19,510 nucleotides of DNA from DASQFQ01 sp035633075. Its GTDB lineage: Bacteria > Actinomycetota > Thermoleophilia > Solirubrobacterales > Solirubrobacteraceae. The stretch covers positions 1-19,510 of the forward strand of contig DASQFQ010000044.1 in the NCBI GenBank assembly GCA_035633075.1, in the 5' to 3' direction. A program made the position numbers and the translations under genes. Shown here in pieces: positions 6,695 through 13,018 of this stretch. Position 1 is the stretch's first letter. The number at the start of each line of letters is the position of its first letter. A model generated the notes under the pieces. It was not told the origin of the DNA. It saw nothing but the letters and a program-made list of their open reading frames with translations, and ran no database searches.

Positions 6695-7464
6695 TCATCA
6701 AGAAGTCCCCGGCGGAGATCGACCAGATGGCCGCCGCGGGCGACACCCTTGTGCGCTGCCTGGACCTGCTCGCGGCCAAGGTGCGCCCGGGAGTCACCAC
6801 GGGCGAGCTCGATGAGGCCGCCGAGCGCTACATCCGCTCGCAGGGCGCGACCCCCGCGTTCAAGGGCTACCGGGGCTTCCCGGGCTCGATCTGCGCGTCG
6901 CCCAACCACATGGTCGTGCACGGCATCCCGGGCAACTTCAAGCTGCGTCGCGGCGACGTGCTGTCCGTGGACGTGGGCGTGATCAAGGACGGGTGGGTGG
7001 CCGACGCCGCTCGCACCTTCCCCGTCGGGGAGGTCTCACCGGTCGCCTCCAAGCTCCTCGAGGTCACCGAGGAGGCCCTGTTCAAGGCGGTGGAGCAGTG
7101 CCGGACCGGCAACCGCCTGGGCGACATCGGCCATGCCGTCCAGGCCCACGTGGAGGGGCACGGCTTCTCGGTCGTGCGCTCGCTCGTCGGCCATGGCATC
7201 GGACGCTCGATGCACGAGGACCCGCAGATCCCCAACTACGGCCCGCCCGGCAAGCGCGAGGTGCTCGAGGAGGGGATGGTCCTGGCCGTCGAGCCGATGA
7301 CCACGGCGGGACGCCACATGGTCCGGATGGGGGACGACGGCTGGGCGATCTACTCCCAGGACGGCTCCGTGGCCGCCCACTTCGAGTTCACGATCGCGAT
7401 CACGGGCGAGGGGCCGCGGGTGCTGACGCCGTGGCACCTGTCGACCGACCGGGTGGCGGCCTAG
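6691..7464 (+). CDS. map: Methionine aminopeptidase, type I
   Basis: Removes the N-terminal Met from nascent proteins when the second residue is small; a cytosolic enzyme with two divalent metals. The 257-residue product contains all five metal ligands of the pita-bread fold: Asp94 (SVDVG), Asp105 (VADAART), His168 (VGHGIG), Glu201 (AVEPM) and Glu232 (HFEFT), plus the substrate-binding His77 (VHGIP). The last motif is normally FEHT; here Phe replaces the His after Glu232, while the ligand itself is kept. The protein lacks an N-terminal SH3-binding extension. GTG 6691 overlaps the adk stop (GTGA). It is the last gene of the tightly packed spc unit. Confidence 0.97.
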   Translation: MIIKKSPAEIDQMAAAGDTLVRCLDLLAAKVRPGVTTGELDEAAERYIRSQGATPAFKGYRGFPGSICASPNHMVVHGIPGNFKLRRGDVLSVDVGVIKDGWVADAARTFPVGEVSPVASKLLEVTEEALFKAVEQCRTGNRLGDIGHAVQAHVEGHGFSVVRSLVGHGIGRSMHEDPQIPNYGPPGKREVLEEGMVLAVEPMTTAGRHMVRMGDDGWAIYSQDGSVAAHFEFTIAITGEGPRVLTPWHLSTDRVAA

Positions 7465-7522
7465 CCCTTCTGCCCTAGGGATCGGCCGCGTGGCGGGCGG
7501 GTCCTGTCAGGCGACGGGTCCC

Positions 7523-7548
7523 GCCGCGAGTGCTGGCGCACTCGCGGC
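7523..7548. repeat. Perfect 11-bp inverted repeat, hairpin A of the map-ogt spacer
   Basis: GCCGCGAGTGC (7523-7533) and GCACTCGCGGC (7538-7548) are exact reverse complements separated by TGGC, giving a stable GC-rich stem-loop. No T-run follows, so it is not a classical intrinsic terminator, although high-GC actinobacteria often use such hairpins at transcript ends. It begins 58 bases after the map stop. Confidence 0.7.
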
Positions 7549-7562
7549 CCGAAGCGCCCGCG

Positions 7563-7595
7563 CCTGCCACCCGCCCGAAGCCAGCGGGTGGCAGG
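7563..7595. repeat. Perfect 12-bp inverted repeat, hairpin B of the map-ogt spacer
   Basis: CCTGCCACCCGC (7563-7574) pairs exactly with GCGGGTGGCAGG (7584-7595) around a nine-base loop. It lies 14 bases after hairpin A and 82 bases before the ogt start. The core GGGTGGCA recurs at 7628-7635. Together with hairpin A it probably ends the spc transcript or shields it from decay, but no T-tract supports either reading. Confidence 0.7.
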
Positions 7596-7677
7596 GGTCA
7601 CTGCCATGCTCCGTAGCGAGCGATGTCGGGTGGCACGTCGGTGCTCACGCCGCGCGCGCCTCGCCCGTTATAGGCAC

Positions 7678-8151
7678 ATGCTCTACTCGATCATCTCCAC
7701 GCCCATCGGCCCGCTCATGCTCAGGGGCGACACGCGGGCCCTGACCGGGCTCCACCTCCCGGGCCGCCATCCGGCGACCGACGGCCTGCTCCTTGACGAC
7801 GAGCGCTTCGCGGACGAGGCGCGGCAGCTCGCGGAGTATTTCGACGGCACCCGCAGGAGCTTCGAGATCGCGCTGCGCGCGGCGGGCGGCGCCTTCCAGT
7901 GCCGCGTCTGGGCCGAGCTGGAGCGGATCCCCTACGGGGAGACCGCCTCCTACGGCGAGATCGCCCGACGGCTGGGCGCCCCCGCCGCCTCGCGCGCGGT
8001 CGGGGCCGCCAACGGGCGCAACCCGATCGCGATCGTCGTGCCCTGCCACCGCGTGATCGGCGGGAGCGGCTCGCTCACCGGCTACGGCTGCGGCCTGGAG
8101 TGCAAGCGCGCGCTGCTCGACCTCGAGGCCGGCCGGGCGGCCCTGGTGTGA
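7678..8151 (+). CDS. ogt: Methylated-DNA--protein-cysteine methyltransferase (O6-alkylguanine repair)
   Basis: Suicide repair protein that transfers a methyl or alkyl group from O6-alkylguanine in DNA to its own cysteine. The 157-residue product has the active-site PCHRVIG with the acceptor Cys123, preceded by the helix-turn-helix region YGETASYGEIARRLG and ASRAVGAANGRNPI, which carries the Arg that flips the base, and followed by GSLTGYGCGL. I place the start at ATG 7678 (MLYSIISTPIGPLML), the normal N-terminus; an upstream in-frame ATG would add 30 residues with no family resemblance. The ribosome binding site is weak (TAGG at 7671-7674). It has no ribosomal role and interrupts the usual map-infA-rpmJ order, so it is probably an insertion with its own expression. 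Confidence 0.93.
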   Translation: MLYSIISTPIGPLMLRGDTRALTGLHLPGRHPATDGLLLDDERFADEARQLAEYFDGTRRSFEIALRAAGGAFQCRVWAELERIPYGETASYGEIARRLGAPAASRAVGAANGRNPIAIVVPCHRVIGGSGSLTGYGCGLECKRALLDLEAGRAALV

Positions 8152-8196
8152 GCTACACGCTCGTAGGGTGGGGGCGGTCCGCCACCCCTCCCGCGC

Positions 8197-8202
8197 TATA
8201 CT
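8197..8202 (+). promoter_or_regulatory. Candidate -10 element (TATACT) upstream of rpmJ
   Basis: TATACT stands out in a spacer of very high G+C and would start transcription about 115 bases before rpmJ. I see no convincing TTGACA-like -35 at 16-18 bases. Because ogt and the hairpins separate the alpha operon from map, a promoter here would be logical, but this rests on one hexamer. Confidence 0.35.
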
Positions 8203-8321
8203 TCCCGGTCGCGCCGAGGCCGCGAGGCGACGGCGTTGAGTCGCGTTCCGGAGGATGGTAGCGGCGACCGACCCGGTCTCCAGAGCCAACTCGTCTGGAT
8301 CATTCCAGTCCGAAAGGGATC

Positions 8322-8435
8322 ATGAAGGTACGACCGTCGGTCAAGCCGATGTGCGAGAAATGCAAGATCATCCGGCGCAACGGCCGGGTCCTCGTGATCT
8401 GCCAGAACCCACGTCACAAGCAGCGACAGGGCTAG
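8322..8435 (+). CDS. rpmJ: 50S ribosomal protein L36, zinc-binding form
   Basis: Smallest large-subunit protein, a zinc ribbon that bridges 23S rRNA helices. The 37-residue product MKVRPSVKPMCEKCKIIRRN and the rest show the ligand set Cys11-x2-Cys14, Cys27 and His32. The full length and sequence are typical of the zinc-dependent (C+) form. GAAAGGGA just upstream of ATG 8322 gives a good ribosome binding site. It opens the alpha-operon block and is followed by rpsM after seven bases. infA, usually immediately upstream, is absent. Confidence 0.96.
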   Translation: MKVRPSVKPMCEKCKIIRRNGRVLVICQNPRHKQRQG

Positions 8436-8442
8436 GAGGAAG

Positions 8443-8826
8443 ATGGCTCGCATCGCCGGGGTGAACATCCCCCTGAACAAGCGCGTCGAGATCGGCCTGA
8501 CCTACATCTACGGGGTCGGCCGCTCGAGCTCCAACGAGCTCTTGGCCAAGCTCGGCATCAGTCCCGACACCTACGTGCGGGACCTCACCGAGGACGAGGT
8601 CGCCAAGCTGCGCGACGCGATCGACGACGACATGATGGTCGAGGGTGACCTCCGGCGGGAGCGCTCCCAGAACGTCAAGCGCCTGATGGAGACCGGCTCC
8701 TACCGGGGGCTGCGCCACCGCCGCGGGCTGCCCGTGCGGGGGCAGAACACCAAGACCAACGCGCGCACCCGCAAGGGCCCCAAGCGGATGCAGGTGGCCG
8801 GCAGGAAGAAGGCGACCAAGAAGTGA
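8443..8826 (+). CDS. rpsM: 30S ribosomal protein S13
   Basis: Head protein of the small subunit that contacts the P-site tRNA through its C-terminal tail and L5 across the subunit bridge. The 127-residue product begins MARIAGVNIPLNKRVEIGLT and then YIYGVGRSSSNELLAKLGI, the family N-terminus; the signature SYRGLRHRRGLPVRGQNTKT and the basic tail ARTRKGPKRMQVAGRKKATK follow. The spacer AGGAGGAAG directly before ATG 8443 is the best Shine-Dalgarno in the window, fitting strong expression. The length is as expected for high-GC Gram-positives. Confidence 0.97.
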   Translation: MARIAGVNIPLNKRVEIGLTYIYGVGRSSSNELLAKLGISPDTYVRDLTEDEVAKLRDAIDDDMMVEGDLRRERSQNVKRLMETGSYRGLRHRRGLPVRGQNTKTNARTRKGPKRMQVAGRKKATKK

Positions 8827-8894
8827 GCGCAGCGAACGCAGCGCGCGCAGCGCGCGGACTCTGTACCCAAGAGTGCGAGCGCAGCGAGCAGTAG
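8827..8894 (+). repeat. Repetitive GCGAGCGCAGCGA-type spacer between rpsM and rpsK
   Basis: This 68-base spacer is made of short GCGCAGCG/GAGCGCAGCGA units. Its last part, GTGCGAGCGCAGCGAGCA (8873-8890), matches 16 of 18 bases of 511-528 before rplN, and the stop-proximal starts of the two spacers also match (TGAGCGCAGCGAACG versus TGAGCGCCGCGAGCG, 13 of 15). A short inverted repeat ACTCT/AGAGT sits at 8858-8874. It leaves rpsK without a standard Shine-Dalgarno. It looks like a dispersed intergenic repeat family. Confidence 0.65.
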
Positions 8895-9293
8895 ATGTCG
8901 CCAGCTCCCCGCCGCCCCCAGCGCGGCCGTCGCAAGGTTCGCAAGAACGTCCCGATCGGCCAGGCCCACATCAAGACCAGCTTCAACAACACGATCGTCG
9001 CGCTCACCGACCGCGAGGGGAACGTCGTCGCGTGGGAGTCCGCCGGCGGGGCGGGCTTCAAGGGCTCCCGCAAGTCGACGCCGTTCGCCGCGCAGGTGAC
9101 GGCCGATGCGGCCGCGCGCAAGGGCCTCGAGCAGGGCATGCAGAAGGTGGAGGTCTTCGTGAAGGGCCCGGGCTCGGGCCGCGAGACCGCGATCCGCTCG
9201 CTGCAGGCCGCCGGCCTCGAGGTCACGGGCGTGCGCGACGTCACCCCGCAGGCACACAACGGCTGCCGCCCACGCAAGCGGCGAAGGGTTTGA
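8895..9293 (+). CDS. rpsK: 30S ribosomal protein S11
   Basis: Platform protein of the small subunit, near the mRNA exit and the E site. The 132-residue product has a basic N-terminus (PRRPQRGRRKVRKNVPIGQA), AHIKTSFNNTIVALTDREGN, then SAGGAGFKGSRKSTPFAAQ, and the C-terminal signature VRDVTPQAHNGCRPRKRRRV, all diagnostic. ATG 8895 gives the usual N-terminus. There is no clear Shine-Dalgarno, because the 68-base upstream spacer consists of the GCGAGCGCAGCGA-type repeat. rpsD follows after three bases. Confidence 0.97.
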   Translation: MSPAPRRPQRGRRKVRKNVPIGQAHIKTSFNNTIVALTDREGNVVAWESAGGAGFKGSRKSTPFAAQVTADAAARKGLEQGMQKVEVFVKGPGSGRETAIRSLQAAGLEVTGVRDVTPQAHNGCRPRKRRRV

Positions 9294-9296
9294 TAC

Positions 9297-9920
9297 TTGG
9301 CTCGCGACACATCACCCCAGTGCAAGCAGTGCCGCCGGGAGGGCCAGAAGCTCTTCCTCAAGGGCGAGCGCTGCCTGACCGACAAGTGTGGCGTCGAGCG
9401 CCGCTCCTACCCGCCCGGCGAGCACGGCCGCGGTCGCCAGAAGCAGTCCGAGTACCGCGTCCAGCTGCGCGAGAAGCAGAAGGCGCGGCGCTACTACGGC
9501 GTGCTCGAAAAGCAGTTCCGCACCTACTACGCCAAGGCCTCGCGCCAGCAGGGCATCACCGGCGAGAACCTCCTGCGCATCCTCGAGTGCCGCTTCGACA
9601 ACGTGCTCGTGCGCCTTGGCTTCGCCGCCTCGCGGCGCCAGGCGCGCCAGATGATCCGGCACGGCCACTGGACGATCAACGGCCGGCGCGTCGACATCCC
9701 CAGCTACCAGGTGCGCGACAACGACGTCATAGCGGTCCGCGCGGGCAGCGAGGGCGCCGACAAGGTGATCCGCGACGCGACCGAGCTGACGGCCCAGGTT
9801 CCCCCCTGGCTGCAGGCCGATCACGACTCGCTGACGGCGAAGGTGCTCCGCAAGCCGGAGCGGCGGGAGATCGCCGCGCCGGTCCAGGAGCAGCTGATCG
9901 TCGAGCTGTACTCGAAGTAA
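9297..9920 (+). CDS. rpsD: 30S ribosomal protein S4, zinc-binding (C+) form
   Basis: Primary 16S rRNA 5'-domain binder that nucleates 30S assembly and helps form the mRNA entry tunnel with S5. The 207-residue product starts at TTG 9297 (MARDTSPQCKQCRREG); AAGGG at 9284-9288, eight bases upstream, supports it. Cys9-x2-Cys12 and Cys26-x4-Cys31 form the zinc site of the C+ variant. The S4 RNA-binding domain is clear: CRFDNVLVRLGFAASRRQAR followed by QMIRHGHWTINGRRVDIPSY. The C-terminus ends QLIVELYSK as usual. In E. coli S4 represses the alpha operon; no such site can be recognised here by eye. Confidence 0.97.
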   Translation: MARDTSPQCKQCRREGQKLFLKGERCLTDKCGVERRSYPPGEHGRGRQKQSEYRVQLREKQKARRYYGVLEKQFRTYYAKASRQQGITGENLLRILECRFDNVLVRLGFAASRRQARQMIRHGHWTINGRRVDIPSYQVRDNDVIAVRAGSEGADKVIRDATELTAQVPPWLQADHDSLTAKVLRKPERREIAAPVQEQLIVELYSK

Positions 9921-9992
9921 CCCACTTGCCCGGACCTCCGCTCCCCCGACCTGGAGGCCGGCTCGCACCACCCCCACGACGTTAGGACCCTG

Positions 9993-10985
9993 ATGCTCGA
10001 CTTCCAGATCCCCCGAATCACCGCCGAGACCGTCGAGGACAACCGCGGCTCGTTCACGGTGGAGCCGCTCGACCGGGGCTTCGGCTACACGTTCGGCAAC
10101 TCACTTCGCCGCGTGCTGCTCGCCTCCCTTGCGGGTGCCGCCGTGACCTCGGTGCGCATCGAGGGGGTGGCGCACGAGTTCTCGACCATCAAGGGCGTCA
10201 CGGAGGACGTCACCGACATCGTGCTCAACCTCAAGGGCATCGTCTGCCGGATGCACTCCGACGCGACCGAGATCGAGGCCCCGCTGGTGGTCACCGGCCC
10301 CGGCGAGATCACCGCGCGCGACATCGACCTCCCCTCCGGCGTCGAGATCCTCAACCCGGAAGCGCGGATCGCCACGCTGGAGAAGAAGACCAAGCTCGAG
10401 CTCTACCTGACCGTCGGCCGCGGCCGCGGGTACCGCCCGGCGGAGGACAACAAGTCCGCCGACCAGCCGATCGGCGTCATCCCCATCGACTCGATCTTCT
10501 CACCCGTGCGCCGCGTGGCCTACTCGGTCGAGGGCGCGCGCGTCGGCCAGCGCACGGACTACGACAAGCTCACGCTCGACATCGAGACCGACGGCTCGAT
10601 CGATCCCCAGGCCGCGCTGCGAGAGGCGGCAGAGATCCTCATCTCCTCCCTGTCGATCTTCACCGACGAGGACCGCATCGAGGAGCTGCGCGCGGGTCCC
10701 GCAGGCGTCTCCACCCTCGACAACGGTGCGGGGGCGAGCACGAACGCGCTCGCGGCGGCCGGCGGGCGGCCCGGCGGCGGCCCGATGGACGACATCCTCA
10801 TCGAGGAGCTCGAGCTGGGCGTCCGCTCCTACAACTGCCTCAAGCGGGCGGGGATCCAGACCGTGGGCGACCTGGTCGGCAAGTCAGAGGGCGAGCTGGC
10901 CGCGATCCCGAACTTCGGGAAGAAGTCGATTGACGAGGTCATCGAGACGCTTACCCAGCGCGGTCTCGGGCTGCGGACGGACTGA
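9993..10985 (+). CDS. rpoA: DNA-directed RNA polymerase subunit alpha
   Basis: Alpha dimerises to start assembly of core RNA polymerase, and its C-terminal domain binds promoter UP elements and activators. The 330-residue product has the N-terminal domain (residues 1 to about 228) with RGFGYTFGNSLRRVLLASL, the dimer interface helix, and SIFSPVRRVAYSVEGARVGQ. A flexible Gly/Ala-rich linker lies near 235-262. The C-terminal domain follows with ELGVRSYNCLKRAGIQTVGD and IPNFGKKSIDEVIETL, including the DNA-contacting Arg of VRSYNCLK. The 72-base spacer before it contains AGGA shortly before ATG 9993 and a weak CCTCC/GGAGG inverted repeat; I see no terminator. Confidence 0.98.
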   Translation: MLDFQIPRITAETVEDNRGSFTVEPLDRGFGYTFGNSLRRVLLASLAGAAVTSVRIEGVAHEFSTIKGVTEDVTDIVLNLKGIVCRMHSDATEIEAPLVVTGPGEITARDIDLPSGVEILNPEARIATLEKKTKLELYLTVGRGRGYRPAEDNKSADQPIGVIPIDSIFSPVRRVAYSVEGARVGQRTDYDKLTLDIETDGSIDPQAALREAAEILISSLSIFTDEDRIEELRAGPAGVSTLDNGAGASTNALAAAGGRPGGGPMDDILIEELELGVRSYNCLKRAGIQTVGDLVGKSEGELAAIPNFGKKSIDEVIETLTQRGLGLRTD

Positions 10986-10988
10986 CCG

Positions 10989-11345
10989 ATGCGCCACCAG
11001 AAGACACGGCATAAGCTGTCGCGCTCGGCCTCGCACCGCAAGGCGCTGCTGGCCAACCTCTGCGTGGAGGTCATCGACCACGAGCGGATAAAGACCACCG
11101 AGGCCAAGGCGAAGGCGGTCAAGCCCGAAGTCGAGAAGCTGATCACACTGGCCAAGCGGCGCGACCTGCATGCCCGCCGGCAGGCGATGTCCACGCTTCA
11201 GCACCCCGACAAGGGCGTCATCTACAAGCTCTTCGAGGAGATCGCTCCGCGCTACACCGAGCGCCCCGGCGGCTATACCCGCATTCTGAAGCTGGGCCCC
11301 CGGTCGTCTGACGCGACCGAGATGGTCTACCTCGAGCTCGTCTGA
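10989..11345 (+). CDS. rplQ: 50S ribosomal protein L17
   Basis: Large-subunit protein next to the polypeptide exit tunnel. The 118-residue product begins MRHQKTRHKLSRSASHRKAL, with LLANLCVEVIDHERIKTTEA following, the family signature region, and ends with GYTRILKLGPRSSDATEMVY, also diagnostic; the residues KVVKKLF-type segment here reads GVIYKLFEEIAPRY. The ATG lies three bases after rpoA. The TGA stop at 11343-11345 overlaps the proposed CTG start of truA. This is the last ribosomal gene of the block. Confidence 0.97.
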   Translation: MRHQKTRHKLSRSASHRKALLANLCVEVIDHERIKTTEAKAKAVKPEVEKLITLAKRRDLHARRQAMSTLQHPDKGVIYKLFEEIAPRYTERPGGYTRILKLGPRSSDATEMVYLELV

Positions 11346-12109
11346 CCGCCAAGCTCACCCTCGAGTACGACGGCACGCCGTTCGCGGGCTGGGCGGCGCA
11401 GCTCGGCCGGCGGACGGTCAGCGGCGAACTCGAGCGCGCACTGGGCATCGTGCTGCGCGAGCCGGTGTCCCTCACCGTCGCCGGGCGCACCGACCGGGGC
11501 GTCCACGCTCTCGGTCAGGTCGTCTCCTTCGACGCCCCGCTGCCGCCGCTGCGCTCGCTCAACGCCGTGCTCCCCGACGAGATCGCCGCCCTGGCGGCCG
11601 AGGACGTGCCCGACGGCTTCAGCGCCCGCCACGACGCCACCAGCCGCACCTATCTCTACCGCCTGCTGGCGCGGTCCACGCCCTCGCCCTTCGAGCGCAC
11701 GCGAGCACTCTGGTGGCCGCACCGCATCGATGAGGAGGCGCTGAGGGCCTGCGCGGCGGTGCTGCGTGGCACCCACGACTTCACCGCCTTCACGCCGTCT
11801 GCCGGCTATCACCACCGCTTCGAGCGCCACATCCTCGACGCGGGCTGGCAGCGCACCGGGCCGTGGGGGGACATCCTCGAGTTCCGGGTCGAGGCCAAGA
11901 CCTTCATGCGCCACATGAACCGCGTGCTGGTCGGGACGATGCTCGAGGTCGCCTCCCGCCGGCGCACCGTCGAGGACTTCCGCCGCCTCCTTACGGGACG
12001 GCCGCGGTCTGACGCCGGGGCCACCGCGCCACCGCACGGGCTCTACCTCGCGGGCGTGAGCTATCGCCAGGGGCTCAGCCGCCCGAACGGCGGCGCCAAC
12101 AGCAGCTGA
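11342..12109 (+). CDS. truA: tRNA pseudouridine(38-40) synthase TruA, apparent CTG start
   Basis: Converts uridines 38-40 in the anticodon arm of tRNAs to pseudouridine. The product has 255 residues from CTG 11342, the usual size. It begins MTAKLTLEYDGTPFAGWAAQ, the conserved first strand of TruA; the catalytic Asp51 lies in VAGRTDRGVHALGQVVSF, and the C-terminal FRVEAKTFMRHMNRVLVGTM is also diagnostic. In this frame there is no ATG, GTG or TTG between the upstream stop codon near 11309 and the conserved strand. The next GTG (11450) would remove about 36 conserved residues. CTG 11342 overlaps the rplQ stop as CTGA, imitating the ATGA/GTGA couplings of this cluster. A sequencing error is the alternative. 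Confidence 0.92.
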   Translation: MTAKLTLEYDGTPFAGWAAQLGRRTVSGELERALGIVLREPVSLTVAGRTDRGVHALGQVVSFDAPLPPLRSLNAVLPDEIAALAAEDVPDGFSARHDATSRTYLYRLLARSTPSPFERTRALWWPHRIDEEALRACAAVLRGTHDFTAFTPSAGYHHRFERHILDAGWQRTGPWGDILEFRVEAKTFMRHMNRVLVGTMLEVASRRRTVEDFRRLLTGRPRSDAGATAPPHGLYLAGVSYRQGLSRPNGGANSS

Positions 12110-12141
12110 TCGGCGCCTTGCGCGCCTCTATCCTCACAGCC

Positions 12142-12960
12142 GTGCTGCGCGTGCTGCTGACCAACGACGACGGGATCGAGGCCGACGGCCTGCAGGCGCT
12201 GCGGCGTGCGCTGCTCGCGGTCCCCGACGTCGAGCTGGCGGTCATCGCGCCCGACTCCAACCGCTCGGCCACGGCGCGTTCGATCACCACCCGGCGCCCG
12301 CTGTGGGTGGAGGAGGTGGCCTTCGGCGACGGCAGCGTCGGCTACGCGACCGATGGGACGCCGGTGGACTGCGTGCGCTTCGCGGCCCTGGGCCTCGTCG
12401 ACGGCTTCAAGGCCGACCTGATCGTCTCGGGGATCAACCACGGTTCCAACCTGGGCGACGACATCACCTACTCCGGCACCGTCGCCGCCGCCCTGGAAGG
12501 CGTCGTGCTGGGGATCCCGGGCCTCGCGATCTCGCAGCAGTCGAGGGCCCGGGAGATGGACTTCCGGCTCGGCAACGCGTTCGACTTCGAGGCCGCCGCG
12601 GCGTTCACGGCGCGCGTCGTGGAGGAGATCGACGACGTCCCGCTGCCCTCCGGGACGCTGCTGAACATCAACGTGCCGGCGGGCGAGATCGGCGGGGTCG
12701 AGGTGGCGCGGCTGGGCAAGCGCATCTACCGCGACCAGCTCGCGCTGGTTGACGAGGAGTCCGGCCGCAGGCAGTACCGCATCTACGGCGACGCGCCCGA
12801 CTACCACCACGAGGACGGCACGGACCTCGCCGCCGTCGCTGACGGCCACATCGCGGTCACGCCGCTGCACTTCGACCTCAACGACCGCCCGGGAATCGAG
12901 ACGCTGCAGGCCTATGACCTCGCACGGCTGCTGCAGCCGGCGGCCACTGAGCTGGAATGA
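12142..12960 (+). CDS. surE: 5'/3'-nucleotidase SurE
   Basis: Metal-dependent phosphatase that acts on nucleoside monophosphates, linked to survival in stationary phase. The 272-residue product starts MLRVLLTNDDGIEADGLQAL; the metal ligands are Asp9 and Asp10 (TNDDG), Ser42 (SNRSATARS) and Asn99 (VSGINHGSN), followed by DDITYSGTVAAALEG, all family hallmarks. I prefer GTG 12142 because it places TNDDG at the usual distance; TTG 12118 would add eight residues. Neither has a Shine-Dalgarno. TATCCT at 12129-12134 lies seven bases before the GTG, so a leaderless transcript is possible but unproven. The C-terminal half, with DYHHEDGTDLAAVADGHIAV and TPLHFDL, is complete. Confidence 0.94.
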   Translation: MLRVLLTNDDGIEADGLQALRRALLAVPDVELAVIAPDSNRSATARSITTRRPLWVEEVAFGDGSVGYATDGTPVDCVRFAALGLVDGFKADLIVSGINHGSNLGDDITYSGTVAAALEGVVLGIPGLAISQQSRAREMDFRLGNAFDFEAAAAFTARVVEEIDDVPLPSGTLLNINVPAGEIGGVEVARLGKRIYRDQLALVDEESGRRQYRIYGDAPDYHHEDGTDLAAVADGHIAVTPLHFDLNDRPGIETLQAYDLARLLQPAATELE

Positions 12961-13018
12961 GCGGAGGTATCGGCTCGACAGCGGTGGTGGCGCTGCTGCG
13001 GGCGTGCGGAGGAGGGGA

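Noticed and set aside
7490..7744. 84-codon frame in the map-ogt spacer
   Set aside because: It runs through both hairpins and into ogt in another frame, without a ribosome binding site or any resemblance to known proteins, including IF1.
8858..8874. ACTCT/AGAGT inverted repeat as a terminator between rpsM and rpsK
   Set aside because: A 5-bp stem with no T-run, inside an operon that must be read through; more likely part of the intergenic repeat.
12749..13018. Upstream extension of the ligA frame into surE
   Set aside because: A strong ribosome binding site precedes GTG 13019, which gives the normal LigA N-terminus.
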